Below are positions 8,019-17,400 of a stretch of 64,000 nucleotides of DNA, one piece after another. The notes beneath the pieces are model-generated. The model ran no database searches, had not been told where the DNA came from, and saw only the letters and a program-made list of their open reading frames with translations. The translations under genes and the position numbers were made by a program. Each line of letters starts with the position of its first letter. Position 1 is the first letter of the stretch. The stretch comes from Nocardia jinanensis (GTDB lineage Bacteria; Actinomycetota; Actinomycetes; Mycobacteriales; Mycobacteriaceae): positions 310,001 to 374,000 of the forward strand of contig NZ_BMMH01000001.1 of NCBI RefSeq assembly GCF_014645735.1, read 5' to 3'.

Positions 8019-8996
8019 GTGTCGGTAGTTCTCGTGCTTCAGGCACGCGGTCTCGGTGATCTGCTCACCGCGGTCCCGGCATTGCGTGCACTGCGCCGGG
8101 CCCGTCGCAACGATCATCTGGTGCTGGCCGCCCCCCATCACCTGCGTCCTATCGTCGACGTGATCGCCTGTGTGGACGAGATCGTTCCCCTCGCCGATCC
8201 CGAGGGGTTGCGCTGGGACGGTCCGCCGCCGAAATTGGCGGTGAATCTGCACGGCGCCGGTGCCGCCCCTATCGTGCAACTCGGCAAGACCGGTGCCGAA
8301 CGTATCCTCACCTACCGGGATCCGGCGTTTCCGGAGATCCCGGCGCCTGATTGGCAGCCCGAGCACCATCCGGTCGACCGCTGGTGTCATCTGCTCGAGT
8401 TCGACGGGATCGGCGCGGACCGGCGCAATCTGGGGTTGGTGCCGCCGGTGGCCACCACCAACCACCGCGACAGTGTGGTCGTGCACGTCGGTGCCGGCGC
8501 CCCGGCCCGGCGCTGGCCCGCCGACCGGTTCGCGGCGGTGATCCGGCATCTGCTGGTCCTCGGTCACGAGGTGGTGCTGACCGGCGACGAATACGACCGC
8601 GAGAACGCGCTGGTGATCGCGGCGCGCGCCGGACTCTCCGAGCACCGGGTGCTGGCCGGCAACCAGAATCTCATCGAACTGTCGGCCACCGTGGCCGAGG
8701 CATCCGTCGTCCTGTGCGGCGATACCGGCGTCGCGCATCTGGCCACCGCCTTCGGTACCCGCACCGTCCAGTTGTTCGGCCCCACCGCACCGGAGCAGAG
8801 CGGACCGCCGCGCCATCTGCTGAACCGGCACGAAGTGCTGTGGGCCGGGCGTACCGGCGACCGCTTCGCTGCCAGCCCCGACCCCGGCCTGCTGCAGATC
8901 GGCTCGGCCGAGGTGATCGCGGCACTGGACCGGCAGCTGGACAAACGTCGCGGCGAGGCGAGCGTGACCGGTGCGGCGTACCGCAGGGTCGGCTGA
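8019..8996 (+). CDS. glycosyltransferase family 9 protein
   Basis: The 325-residue protein has the GT9 (heptosyltransferase-like) two-Rossmann layout. The N-terminal motif is VVLVLQARGLGDLLTAVPALRALRRA, the hinge contains VVVHVGAGAPARRWPADRFA, and the donor-site block is VVLCGDTGVAHLATAFGTRTVQLFGPTAPEQSGPP. In Gram-negatives this family adds heptose to LPS. Actinobacterial members probably glycosylate cell-envelope glycans, but donor and acceptor cannot be read here. GTG 8019 is chosen for the preceding AGGAGA. It diverges from the riboswitch operon and converges on the ArsR gene (3-base gap). Confidence 0.8.
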   Translation: MSVVLVLQARGLGDLLTAVPALRALRRARRNDHLVLAAPHHLRPIVDVIACVDEIVPLADPEGLRWDGPPPKLAVNLHGAGAAPIVQLGKTGAERILTYRDPAFPEIPAPDWQPEHHPVDRWCHLLEFDGIGADRRNLGLVPPVATTNHRDSVVVHVGAGAPARRWPADRFAAVIRHLLVLGHEVVLTGDEYDRENALVIAARAGLSEHRVLAGNQNLIELSATVAEASVVLCGDTGVAHLATAFGTRTVQLFGPTAPEQSGPPRHLLNRHEVLWAGRTGDRFAASPDPGLLQIGSAEVIAALDRQLDKRRGEASVTGAAYRRVG

Positions 8997-8999
8997 GGG

Positions 9000-9353
9000 T
9001 TAGGCCTGCTCACTCGCATCACTGAGCGCGGCGGCGTAGGCAGCCAGCGCGCTCTGCCAGAACTGTTCGAGGTAGTCGCGGGCATCGCCCAGACCCCGCG
9101 GGTCCAGCGAGTAGAGGTGGCGATTGCCCACCGGCCGCATCATCACCAGCCGCGCGTCCCGCAGGACCCGCAGATGCTGGGATACCGCCGAACTACTGAT
9201 TCCGACGTGCGCCGCGAGCTCTCCCACCGAGCGCGGTCCGCCGGGCAGCGCTTCGAATATCGCGCGCCTGGTGGGGTCGGCCAGGGCGATCAGCGGCGCA
9301 ACTCTGTTAGCGACCACTGAAATAGTGTCGATCTTCTGGCACACTCCGGTCAA
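9000..9353 (-). CDS. ArsR-family winged-helix repressor
   Basis: The 117-residue protein is an ArsR/SmtB-type regulator: ALADPTRRAIFEAL, then the winged helix SVGELAAHVGISSSAVSQHLRVLRDARLVMMRPVGNRHLYSLD. It lacks the cysteine cluster of metal-sensing members, so it fits the group controlling SRPBCC or metabolic genes. A C-terminal helix (YLEQFWQSALAAYAAALS) is typical of that group. No SRPBCC target lies beside it, so its regulon is not evident; an inverted repeat at 9407-9420 is a possible site. Confidence 0.85.
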   Translation of the reverse strand: MTGVCQKIDTISVVANRVAPLIALADPTRRAIFEALPGGPRSVGELAAHVGISSSAVSQHLRVLRDARLVMMRPVGNRHLYSLDPRGLGDARDYLEQFWQSALAAYAAALSDASEQA

Positions 9354-9406
9354 ATCTAGATCAATGTCTCATTTGTGCAGCTCGTCGGCCGAAATCTCCG
9401 GTTTCG

Positions 9407-9420
9407 TTACCGTTCGGTAA
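9407..9420. promoter_or_regulatory. perfect 14-bp inverted repeat, possible operator
   Basis: TTACCG-TT-CGGTAA lies in the 148-bp divergent region between the ArsR repressor and the M23 peptidase. It could bind the ArsR product or a regulator encoded elsewhere. Confidence 0.4.
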
Positions 9421-9489
9421 TACACGACCTGGGCTTATATGATCTCGTGACTGTTGCCACAAGCTTGCTGGATCGGCGTGTCGGTCCCC

Positions 9490-9501
9490 TAGCTTGTAAC
9501 C
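9490..9501 (+). promoter_or_regulatory. -10-like element giving a probable leaderless mRNA
   Basis: TAGCTT at 9490-9495 ends 6 bases before the ATG at 9502. No Shine-Dalgarno sequence is present, so transcription probably starts at or next to the start codon. Confidence 0.35.
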
Positions 9502-10218
9502 ATGCCCGTGACCCTTCCGTTACCTTTCCGTAAGTTCACGGTGCCGCCGATCGGCCGTCGCCACATCACGACGCAGGTCGTCGCCACCTCGACCGCCCTT
9601 TGCGCCGGTTTCGCCCTGTTCGCCGCAGGAACCGATTCCGGTAACGAACAGATCACCCCGGTGGCCGCCACTTCGGAAGCCCCGGCCGACACAGCCGATC
9701 GGGCACCCGCCGAGCGGCCCGCCATCTCGCACGATCCCGCCGCCTGGGATCCTCACCAGGCCGCCGCAGACCACCAGCCCGTCCCCGTCTCGTTCCCGTC
9801 CTTCGAGCCGCCGCGGCCCACCACGGTATATCCCGCCGACGGCGTGGTGTCCTCGGGCTTCGGGGCACGCTGGGGCACCGCCCACAACGGCATCGACTTC
9901 GCCGCCGGTATGGGTTCACCGATCAGGACGGTCACCGACGGCGTCGTGATCGAGGCCGGCCCCGCCACCGGGTTCGGGCTGTGGGTCCGCGTCCAGCAGG
10001 ACGACGGCAGCGTCGGTGTGTACGGCCATATGCAGGACATCCTGGTATCGGTCGGCCAGCAGGTGAGCGCCGGTGACGTGATCGCCACCGTCGGCAGCCG
10101 TGGCCAGTCCACGGGACCGCACCTGCACTACGAGGTCCACCAGCCCGGCGTCGGCCCGGTCGACCCGGCACCCTATCTCGCCGGGCGCGGTCTCGATCTG
10201 GGCAACATCCCCGACTGA
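9502..10218 (+). CDS. secreted or membrane-anchored M23 (LytM-type) peptidoglycan peptidase
   Basis: The 238-residue protein has a basic N-terminus, one hydrophobic segment (VVATSTALCAGFALFAAG), a Pro/Ala-rich linker, then an M23 domain. Zinc ligands are visible: H128 and D132 in AHNGIDFAAG, and H207/H209 in GPHLHYEV. The core signature GFGARWGTAHNGIDFAAGMG fits endopeptidases that cut peptidoglycan cross-bridges. All catalytic ligands are present, so it should be active rather than a degenerate EnvC-type activator. It acts outside the membrane. Confidence 0.9.
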   Translation: MPVTLPLPFRKFTVPPIGRRHITTQVVATSTALCAGFALFAAGTDSGNEQITPVAATSEAPADTADRAPAERPAISHDPAAWDPHQAAADHQPVPVSFPSFEPPRPTTVYPADGVVSSGFGARWGTAHNGIDFAAGMGSPIRTVTDGVVIEAGPATGFGLWVRVQQDDGSVGVYGHMQDILVSVGQQVSAGDVIATVGSRGQSTGPHLHYEVHQPGVGPVDPAPYLAGRGLDLGNIPD

Positions 10219-10261
10219 CCCTACCTCCGATCCATCCGGCGGGCCCCGGCGTACCGGGGTA

Positions 10262-10300
10262 CCGGCCGCATACAGTCCCGTAGCGGGACGCTGCGGCCGG
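10262..10300. terminator. nested hairpin after the M23 gene
   Basis: The outer arms CCGGCCGCA / TGCGGCCGG enclose an inner GTCCC-GTAGC-GGGAC hairpin. There is no T-run. It may terminate the M23 transcript or be a structured element before the next gene. Confidence 0.4.
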
Positions 10301-10323
10301 ATCCCCGTTCCTACCGTCGGTCC

Positions 10324-11439
10324 ATGTCCGCACTCCTGTTCCCCGGCGTACCGGCCCGTTCCGGACGCTTCACTACTTCCGATCTCTGTCGGGTGATCGG
10401 ACGCCTGCACCGGCCTTTGCTGCTCAGTTCCGCGGCGATGGCCGGTCTGGTGGTTGTGGGCCTGATCGCGATGGTCGTCGACGATCGTGTCCTGCTCGGC
10501 GAATCGGTCTGGCTCAAACCGGTCAAATTCGGGCTCGCTTTCCTGCTGTACTCACTGACCCTGGCCTGGCTGCTGTCGCTGCCGCACCGCGGCCGGCGGG
10601 CCACCTGGTGGCTGGGTGTCGTCTTCTCCGTCACCGCGTTCGTGGACGTGGGATTCATCGTGGTCCAGGCCGCACGCGGCACCTTCAGTCATTTCAATAC
10701 CGAGACCGATGCGGTCAACGAGATCGGGCAAAAGGTGTTCGCCTCCGGCGTACCGGGTCTCTTCCTCGCGAATCTGGTGATCGCCGTGATCGTTTCGATA
10801 CGTCCGGGGGCGGATCGGCCGACAGTCTGGGCGATTCGCGGCGGGCTGGCGATGGCGGTGGTCTCGATGGCGCTGGGCTACCTCATGGGATTCACCGGCA
10901 CCCAGCTCACCCGGACCGCGGACGGGCGCCTGGTCGAACTGGCCGCCGGGCACACCGTCGTCGACGCCGGAACCCGGCAGGCCGTCGGTGCGCCGGACGC
11001 GGTGGCGGGTATGCCGATCACGCACTGGAGCACGCTGGGTGGGGACCTGCGGATTCCGCATTTCGTCGGATTGCACGGAATCCAGGTGGTACTGGCCGCG
11101 GTACTGGTGCTGGCGTGGTGTGCGGCGCGCTACCCCCGGCTGCGCCCGGCTCGAACCCGCAGCCGGTTGATCGGGGTGGTGATCCTGGGCTGGGGCGGCC
11201 TGCAGGCGATCACGTTCTGGCAGGCGATGCGGGGCCAGTCACTCGCGCACCCCGATACCGTCACGTTGCTCACGGTGCTCGGCCTGGGTGTTCTGGTCAC
11301 GATTCTCGCCGCGACCGCCCTCCGCTCCACCCCGGCCCCACCGGTCGAGCCGACCGCGCATCCGGCCCTGCAGCGCGATTCGGCCGAGGTCAGCGCAACC
11401 GTTCGGCGTCCAGGGCGAGTTCGACCAGAACCGCGCTGA
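10324..11439 (+). CDS. polytopic membrane protein of unknown function
   Basis: The 371-residue protein has about eight or nine hydrophobic segments (LLLSSAAMAGLVVVGLIAMVV, FGLAFLLYSLTLAWLLSL, FLANLVIAVIVSI, GLAMAVVSMALGYLMGF, GIQVVLAAVLVLAWC and more) and no recognisable catalytic motif. Conserved-looking polar sites are ESVWLKPVKFGLAF and the IPHFVGLHGIQ loop. Function is not assigned. ATG 10324 has no ribosome site, but TACCGT 7 bases before it could be a -10 box for a leaderless message. Its 3' end overlaps the convergent zinc-finger gene by 50 bp. Confidence 0.7.
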   Translation: MSALLFPGVPARSGRFTTSDLCRVIGRLHRPLLLSSAAMAGLVVVGLIAMVVDDRVLLGESVWLKPVKFGLAFLLYSLTLAWLLSLPHRGRRATWWLGVVFSVTAFVDVGFIVVQAARGTFSHFNTETDAVNEIGQKVFASGVPGLFLANLVIAVIVSIRPGADRPTVWAIRGGLAMAVVSMALGYLMGFTGTQLTRTADGRLVELAAGHTVVDAGTRQAVGAPDAVAGMPITHWSTLGGDLRIPHFVGLHGIQVVLAAVLVLAWCAARYPRLRPARTRSRLIGVVILGWGGLQAITFWQAMRGQSLAHPDTVTLLTVLGLGVLVTILAATALRSTPAPPVEPTAHPALQRDSAEVSATVRRPGRVRPEPR

Positions 11440-11713
11440 GACGCGCGAGCTCGTCCCGGTCGGCGCCCTCGTCGACCGCTGTCGCGACATCCTCGGCGGC
11501 GCAGCGCGCGGCGAACCAACGGTCGGCCAGCGCGGTGGCCTCGGCGGCACTGAGCACGACCGAATCGGCGGGGATCCCAGTGCCCTTCACATTGTTGCGG
11601 TGCTCATAGGCACGCTGGCGACAGGACTGTCGGCAGTAGCGGCGGCGCCGCCCTGCTTCCGAATCCACTATTTCCCGACCACACCACAGGCACGACTCCA
11701 ACCGGCGCGACAT
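11390..11713 (-). CDS. small zinc-finger protein (CxxC...CxxxC type)
   Basis: The 107-residue protein begins MSRRLESCLWCGREIVDSEAG and continues RRRRYCRQSCRQRAYEHR, a four-cysteine zinc-knuckle-like site common in small actinobacterial proteins, followed by a helical C-terminus rich in Ala/Glu. Role unknown; nucleic-acid binding is plausible from the Arg-rich finger. ATG 11713 is chosen because upstream codons lack similarity. It overlaps the convergent membrane-protein gene by 50 bp. Confidence 0.65.
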   Translation of the reverse strand: MSRRLESCLWCGREIVDSEAGRRRRYCRQSCRQRAYEHRNNVKGTGIPADSVVLSAAEATALADRWFAARCAAEDVATAVDEGADRDELARLSAVLVELALDAERLR

Positions 11714-11811
11714 GACCCGACACCCTAATAGGCACTCTCGCAGGAGCACACACCGCACACCGCGCAGCCCCGTTCGCGGAACCCCGTACAATTACAAAGC
11801 TCTCCCGAACT

Positions 11812-11838
11812 GGGAACGGAACGACCCTCACGAACGTT
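11812..11838 (+). promoter_or_regulatory. SigR/SigH-like promoter candidate upstream of rbpA
   Basis: GGGAAC (11812-11817), an 18-base spacer and GTT (11836-11838) match the thiol-stress ECF sigma consensus (GGGAAT-N18-GTT). It lies about 300 bp before the rbpA start, within a 425-bp region (11714-12138) where no other gene is seen. In Streptomyces rbpA is known to be SigR-controlled; here it is a sequence match only. Confidence 0.4.
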
Positions 11839-12138
11839 GACATGAACAGGGCGCACGGCCTGGACCGGCACGAATTCTCGATTCGTGGCACAGCGAACGG
11901 CCCGCGCAGTGACCCGAACGGTCGGCGGACGACAACGGCCGGCGAAACGCGACCCACGAGGAAGCGGTAGCAGAACAACAGGGGTCAACCCACCGGTTCG
12001 CGCCCCGGTACCGGTTCCGGTGCCCCCGCGGCGGATACACCACAGGTGTTTCCGCTCCGGAACACCGGATCCCAGCGGCCGGGAACTGCGAGCCCGCGCG
12101 CGGCAACGCGCCGACAAACACAGAGAGGACCTGTACAG

Positions 12139-12474
12139 ATGGCAGATCGCGTACTCCGGGGCAGCCGGCTCGGAGCGGTGAGCTACGAAACCGACCGCGA
12201 CCATGATCTGGCACCCCGCCGGATCGCCCGGTACCGGACCGACAATGGTGAAGAGTTCGACGTCCCGTTCGCCGATGACGCCGAGATCCCGCCGACCTGG
12301 TTGTGCCGCAACGGCCAGGAAGGCGTGCTGCTCGAAGGCACCACGCAGGAGGCGAAGAAGGTGAAGCCGCCGCGTACGCACTGGGACATGCTGCTGGAGC
12401 GGCGGAGCAAAGAAGAGCTCGAGGAATTGCTCAAGGAGCGGCTGGAATTGCTCAAGACCCGCCGCCGGGGCTGA
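12139..12474 (+). CDS. rbpA: RNA polymerase-binding protein RbpA
   Basis: The 111-residue product is RbpA, the actinobacterial factor that binds RNA polymerase and group 1/2 sigma factors and stabilises open complexes. Landmarks: MADRVLRGSRLGAVSYETDRDHDLAPRR (N-terminal tail and start of the core), RTDNGEEFDVPFADDAEIPPTWLCRNGQEG (core barrel), and the C-terminal sigma-interaction helix KPPRTHWDMLLERRSKEELEELLKERLELL. The ATG at 12139 with GAGGA upstream is chosen over an earlier in-frame ATG. It is followed by a strong terminator and then by the convergent NRPS/exporter operon. Confidence 0.96.
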   Translation: MADRVLRGSRLGAVSYETDRDHDLAPRRIARYRTDNGEEFDVPFADDAEIPPTWLCRNGQEGVLLEGTTQEAKKVKPPRTHWDMLLERRSKEELEELLKERLELLKTRRRG

Positions 12475-12503
12475 GTGTCCGGGTAGCCGACCCACACAGA
12501 ACG

Positions 12504-12542
12504 AGGCCGTGCCCGCCGGATTTCCGGCGGGCACGGCCTTTG
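12504..12542. terminator. strong bidirectional intrinsic terminator
   Basis: A perfect 16-bp stem (12504-12519 pairs with 12524-12539), loop ATTT, followed on the plus strand by TTTG. It separates rbpA from the convergent DrrB-like gene and probably serves both. Confidence 0.85.
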
Positions 12543-12554
12543 TCGCGGTCCGGC

Positions 12555-13460
12555 TCAGTGACTGGCCACCCGGCGGTACTGCAACAACGCCAACGGTATG
12601 GCGATCAGCAGAATGACCCCCGAACAGAGAACCGCGTATTCGACGCAGTGCTCGGCCGGCCAGCCGGTCGCGGGGCGGAACATCGGCGGCGCGCTGTTGT
12701 CGAACAGTTTCCGGCCGGTCGCCGCGACCGCGGTGATCGGATTCCATTCGGCGATGGTGGCGAGCGGGCCGGGCAGAGTCTGGGCCGAGATGAACGCCGA
12801 AGAGATGAACGACAGCGGGAACAACCAGATCAGCCCGGCACTCTGGGCGACCTCGACGTTCGGGGCGAGAAGTCCGGTGAGCGCGCCGACCCACGACATG
12901 GCGAACGCGAACAGCAGGATCACCCCGTAGGCGAGTACCGCATCGGCCACACTTCCGTTGATGCTCCAGCCGACCACGTACCCGCACACCGTCATCACCA
13001 CCAGGCTGACCATGCTCACCACCAGATCCGAGAGCGTGCGCCCCATCAGCACAGCCAGCCGGGACATGGGCAGCGAACGCATCCGGTCGATGATGCCTTT
13101 TTCCAGGTCGCCGGCCAGCCCCACGGTGGTGAACGCGGCACTGAAGGCGACCGTCTGGGCCATGATCCCGGCGATGAGGAACTCCCGATACATGCCGCCG
13201 CCGAGTGAGGCACCGAACACGTAGGCGAACAGGAAGACGAACATCAGCGGCTGCACCGTGGCGGTGACCAGCAGCGTCGGCACCCGCATGATGGTGAGCA
13301 GATTGCGGTGCGCCACGATCGCACTGTCCCGGAAGAACCGGAACCGGGGTTCGGTGGACTTCGGAATCCGGTGGGAGCCGGTCGCGTGTGCCAGTTCCGC
13401 CTCCATCTCATCGGTCGGGCTGGTGGTTTCGGATTCGACCGCGACTTCTGCGGTGCTCAC
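12555..13460 (-). CDS. ABC-2 type permease, DrrB-like exporter subunit
   Basis: The 301-residue membrane protein has about six hydrophobic segments and the DrrB/ABC-2 pattern: RNLLTIMRVPTLLVTATVQPLMFVFLFAYVFG, then YREFLIAGIMAQTVAFSAAFTTVGLAGDLEKGIIDRMRSLPMSR. It should form the membrane part of an exporter with the preceding ATPase. GTG 13460 overlaps the ATPase stop (GTGA). Being last in the NRPS operon, it probably exports, or protects against, the peptide product. Confidence 0.9.
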   Translation of the reverse strand: MSTAEVAVESETTSPTDEMEAELAHATGSHRIPKSTEPRFRFFRDSAIVAHRNLLTIMRVPTLLVTATVQPLMFVFLFAYVFGASLGGGMYREFLIAGIMAQTVAFSAAFTTVGLAGDLEKGIIDRMRSLPMSRLAVLMGRTLSDLVVSMVSLVVMTVCGYVVGWSINGSVADAVLAYGVILLFAFAMSWVGALTGLLAPNVEVAQSAGLIWLFPLSFISSAFISAQTLPGPLATIAEWNPITAVAATGRKLFDNSAPPMFRPATGWPAEHCVEYAVLCSGVILLIAIPLALLQYRRVASH

Positions 13461-14446
13461 GACATGATCTCCTCGGGTACGTCACTGGTGCGCGGCTCGG
13501 TGTCCGGCAGCGCCGGCGAGCCGGTGATGGACAGGAAGACGTCGTCGAGGCTGGGCCGGTGCACCCGGGCGTCGACGACGTTCACATCTGCGTCATCGAG
13601 CCGGCGCAGCGCTTGAACCATGGTGCGGGAGCCATCGGCGACCACCACCGACACCTCGTCCACACTCGCCTCGTGCGCGGGTTCACCGATGCCGATCTCG
13701 GCAAGGACTCGCAGCGCCGGCGCCGGATCCTGTCCGGAGCTCAGGGTGACGGTCAGCCGGTCCCCACCGATCGAGGATTTGAGTTCGTCCGCGGTACCGC
13801 GGGCGATGACCCGGCCCTTGTCCAGCACCGTGATCTGATCGGCGAGCCGATCGGCTTCCTCGAGATACTGGGTCGTCAGCAGGACCGTGGTGCCGTCGCG
13901 GACGAGTTCGCCGATAACCCGCCACATATCGTTGCGGGCGCGGGGATCCAGTCCGGTGGTCGGTTCGTCGAGAACCACCACGGGCGGGCGAGCGACCAGG
14001 GCGCCGGCCAGATCGAGACGGCGGGTCATCCCGCCGGAGTAGGTTCCGGCCCGGCGGTCCGCGGCCTCCTCGAGCCCGAATTCGCCCAGTAGTTCCCGAG
14101 CCCGGGCGACGGCGCGTTCACGCGACATCCCGTAGAGCCGCGAGACCATACGCAGGTTCTCGTAGCCGGTGAGATTGGCGTCCACCGCCGCGTACTGACC
14201 GGACAGTCCCATGAGTTTGCGCGCTGCGGCCGGGTCGTGCAGGACGTCGACATCCGCGACGCGGACGGATCCGGCATTGGGCCGCAGCAGGGTGGTGACG
14301 ATCCGGACGGCAGTGGTCTTACCCGCGCCGTTGGGGCCGAGTAGCCCCATCACCGTGCCTTCGGGGATTTCGAGATCGAAGTCGTCCAGAACGCAGACCC
14401 GGCCGTAGTTCTTCACCAGACCGGCGATCTGCACCGCGGGCTTCAC
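13457..14446 (-). CDS. ABC exporter ATPase, DrrA-like
   Basis: The 329-residue ATPase has Walker A GPNGAGKT, signature SGGMTRR, Walker [19 protein letters not shown] and H-loop region [17 protein letters not shown]-terminal extension ending [14 protein letters not shown] is the diagnostic tail of the daunorubicin-resistance DrrA family. Its GTG start overlaps the NRPS stop codon (GTGA), so it is translated together with the synthetase. The expected role is export of the nonribosomal peptide. Confidence 0.93.
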   Translation of the reverse strand: MKPAVQIAGLVKNYGRVCVLDDFDLEIPEGTVMGLLGPNGAGKTTAVRIVTTLLRPNAGSVRVADVDVLHDPAAARKLMGLSGQYAAVDANLTGYENLRMVSRLYGMSRERAVARARELLGEFGLEEAADRRAGTYSGGMTRRLDLAGALVARPPVVVLDEPTTGLDPRARNDMWRVIGELVRDGTTVLLTTQYLEEADRLADQITVLDKGRVIARGTADELKSSIGGDRLTVTLSSGQDPAPALRVLAEIGIGEPAHEASVDEVSVVVADGSRTMVQALRRLDDADVNVVDARVHRPSLDDVFLSITGSPALPDTEPRTSDVPEEIMS

Positions 14447-17400
14447 TGAGCGCTCTCCTTCGTGTCGACAACGGGCTGTGCTCGTGCGTCCGTCACGGTC
14501 GTCCGACCACCGAGATGCATCCGGAGCACGGGGCCGATCACTGCCAGCGACTCCGGAGTCGTCATCTCCGCGTGGGTGCAGGCGATATCGTGCGGGTGCA
14601 CCGCGCCGGTGACGAAGGCCAGCCAGGCTCCGGGTTCGCGGTCCGTGGCCGCGAGGTTCACCGGATCGGTCGCGGCAGCGAAGAACAGCAGGTCACCGTC
14701 GAACACTCCCGGGCTGAACCCGTTCGCCTGGACGGTGCCGTCGGCGTAGCCGGCGTACAGCCGTTCCAGATGATCCAGGGTGAGCGCCGCGAACGGTCCG
14801 GGACGCGACCGCAGCAGTTCGGCCGCCTCGGCCAGCGTCGGTTCGGCCCCGTCGGGGACGAGATCGCCACCGAATTCGCCCAGGATCTCGGCGACGCTGG
14901 GTACGGCATCGGTGGCCAGTTCGTCGGAGAGCCGGTAACTGTCCAGCATGCTGAGCAGCGCGACCTTCTCCCCCTCCGCCTGCAACCGCACGGCGATCTC
15001 GTGTGCGATCAGACCGCCCAGCGACCAGCCGAGCAGCTGATAGGGCCCGTGCGGCTGCACGGTCCGGATATGGGCGATGTAGTGCTCGGCGGCCTCGCCG
15101 ATCGAACCGAATCCGGGATTCCCGCTCGCCTGCGGCGCTTGCAGACCGTAGACCGGCTGGTCGGCGGGAAGTTCTGCGAGCAGCCCGGCATAGCACCAGG
15201 CCAGACCGATCGCCGGATGCACGCAGAACAGCGGCGGCCGGCCGGTACCGGTATCCGGGCGCAGCGGCAGCAGCGGGGCGAGCGCCAGTTCCATCGCGTC
15301 GGCGGCGGTACCGTCGCCCAGCCGTGCGGCCAGCGCCGCCGGGGTGGATTCGCCGAACAGCAACTGCATCGGCAGTTCGTATCCGGCCTCGCGGGCCCGG
15401 GCGACGACCTTGGTGGCCAGCAGCGAATTACCACCCAGTTCGAAGAATCCGTCCCCGGCGCCTACTCGTTGTACCCCGAGCACTTCGGCAAAGATCTCGC
15501 ACAGCGCGGCTTCCACCGCGTTGGCGGGTGCTCGATAGCCTTCAGCGGCGGTGAACACCGGCTCGGGCAGGGCGGCCCGGTCGAGTTTGCCGACCGGGGT
15601 CAGCGGCAATCTGTCGATCATCATGATCGACTGCGGAACCATGTAATTGGGCACCAGTTCGGACACATGCGCGGCCAGTTCGGCCGCGGTGGTGTCCGGT
15701 CCGGCCTTCACATACGACACCAGCGCGGTGGCTCCCGCGGCCGTGTCGTGCCCGGCGGTATAGGAGAACTCCACCGCCGGATGCCGGCTCAGTGCCGCGT
15801 CGATCTCACCCAGTTCGATCCGGAAACCGCGGATCTTCACCTGGTGGTCGGTTCGCCCGACGTACTCGATACCGCCGGGGCCGCCGTTCTCGGCGGTGCG
15901 GATACGCACCAGGTCGCCGGTGCGGTACATCCGCTCACCCGGTTTCCCGTACGGATTGGCGACGAACCGCTGCGCGGTGAGACCCGGCCGGTCGTGGTAT
16001 CCGCGAGCAAGCGCCCCGCCCGCGAGGTACAACTCGCCGGTTACTCCCAGCGGGGACGGGCGTAGCCGGGCGTCGAGCACCATGGCCGCCACACCGCGGA
16101 TCGGTTCGCCGATCGGGATCGGCCCGCCCGGCACCAGCGGCGGCGACATCACGGTGACGATAGTGGTCTCGGTGGGGCCGTAGACGTTGTGCAGATTCCG
16201 GCCGGGCGCCCACCGTGCGACGACTTCGGCCGGCAGCGCCTCGCCACCGACCAGCACATGCTGGAAATCGGTGATGCCCACCGGGTCCACGGTGGCGAGC
16301 GCGGCCGTGGTGATGAAGGCGTGCGTGATCCGTTCCGCGATGAGCACCCGGGCCAGTTCCGCCCCGCCGACCACGCCCGGCGGGGTGAGCACCAGGGTGG
16401 CCGAACCGCCGAGCGCGAACAGCAGATCCAGCATGGCGGCGTCGAAACTGGGGGTCGCGAAATGCAGGATGCGGCTGCCCGGCCGGACATCGAACCGATG
16501 TGCGGTCTCCGCCGCGAAGTTGGACAGCCCGCGATGGGTGACGACCACGCCCTTCGGCGTCCCGGTGGAACCGGAGGTGTAGATGACGTAGGCCGGATTG
16601 TCCATCCGCAGTGGAGCGATCCGATCCGCGTCGGTGATCGGCGCGCTGGAGGCCCGCAACACCTGTTCGCGTACTTCGGAATCGTCGAGCGCCAGCCAGC
16701 GGACCTCACCCGGCAGCTGATCGCGGTATTCGGCCAGGGTGAGCCCCAGGGCGGCGCCGGAATCGGAGAGCATATGCGTGATCCGCGCGGCGGGGTAGCC
16801 GGGGTCCACCGGGACGAAAGCGGCGCCGGTCTTGGTGACCGCCAGTACCGTGGCCACTGATTCGACTGTCCGCGGAATACCCAGTGACACGAGCGTTTCC
16901 GGTCCCACGCCGTAGCCCACCAGCACCCGGGCCAGTCGATTGCTCCAGCGGTCGAGCGCGTCGTAGGTGATCTCCACCCCGGCACCGGCCAGCGCCACCG
17001 CCTGCCGGTCGGTGTGCACCGCCGCGGCGAAGACCTCGGCCAGGGTGCAGGGCTGATCGGGGTCGGCGCGGCGCAGCGGCGCCAGCGCCGACCACTCCTC
17101 GGGTTCCAGCAGTTCCAGGTCACCGACGACCACGGACGGATCGGCGGCGATGGCGGCGAGCAACCGGACCAGGCGCCGGTTGAGCCGGGCCGCGGTCGGT
17201 TCGTCGAACAGATCCCCGCTGTAGTTCACGGATACGCTGATCCCGTCCGGCGACCGATCGGCGGTGCGGGATTCGGTCAGGGTGAACTGGAGATCGAATT
17301 TCGCGATACCGGCGTCGATATCCATCGCCTCGATGCTCAGCCCCGGGAGTTCCAGCGCCCGCACCGGTTCGTCGCGCACCGACAGCATCACCTGGAACAG

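Noticed and set aside
9401-9501. c-di-AMP (ydaO-type) riboswitch before the M23 peptidase
   Set aside because: The region is too short and lacks the conserved ydaO segments; a leaderless promoter fits better.
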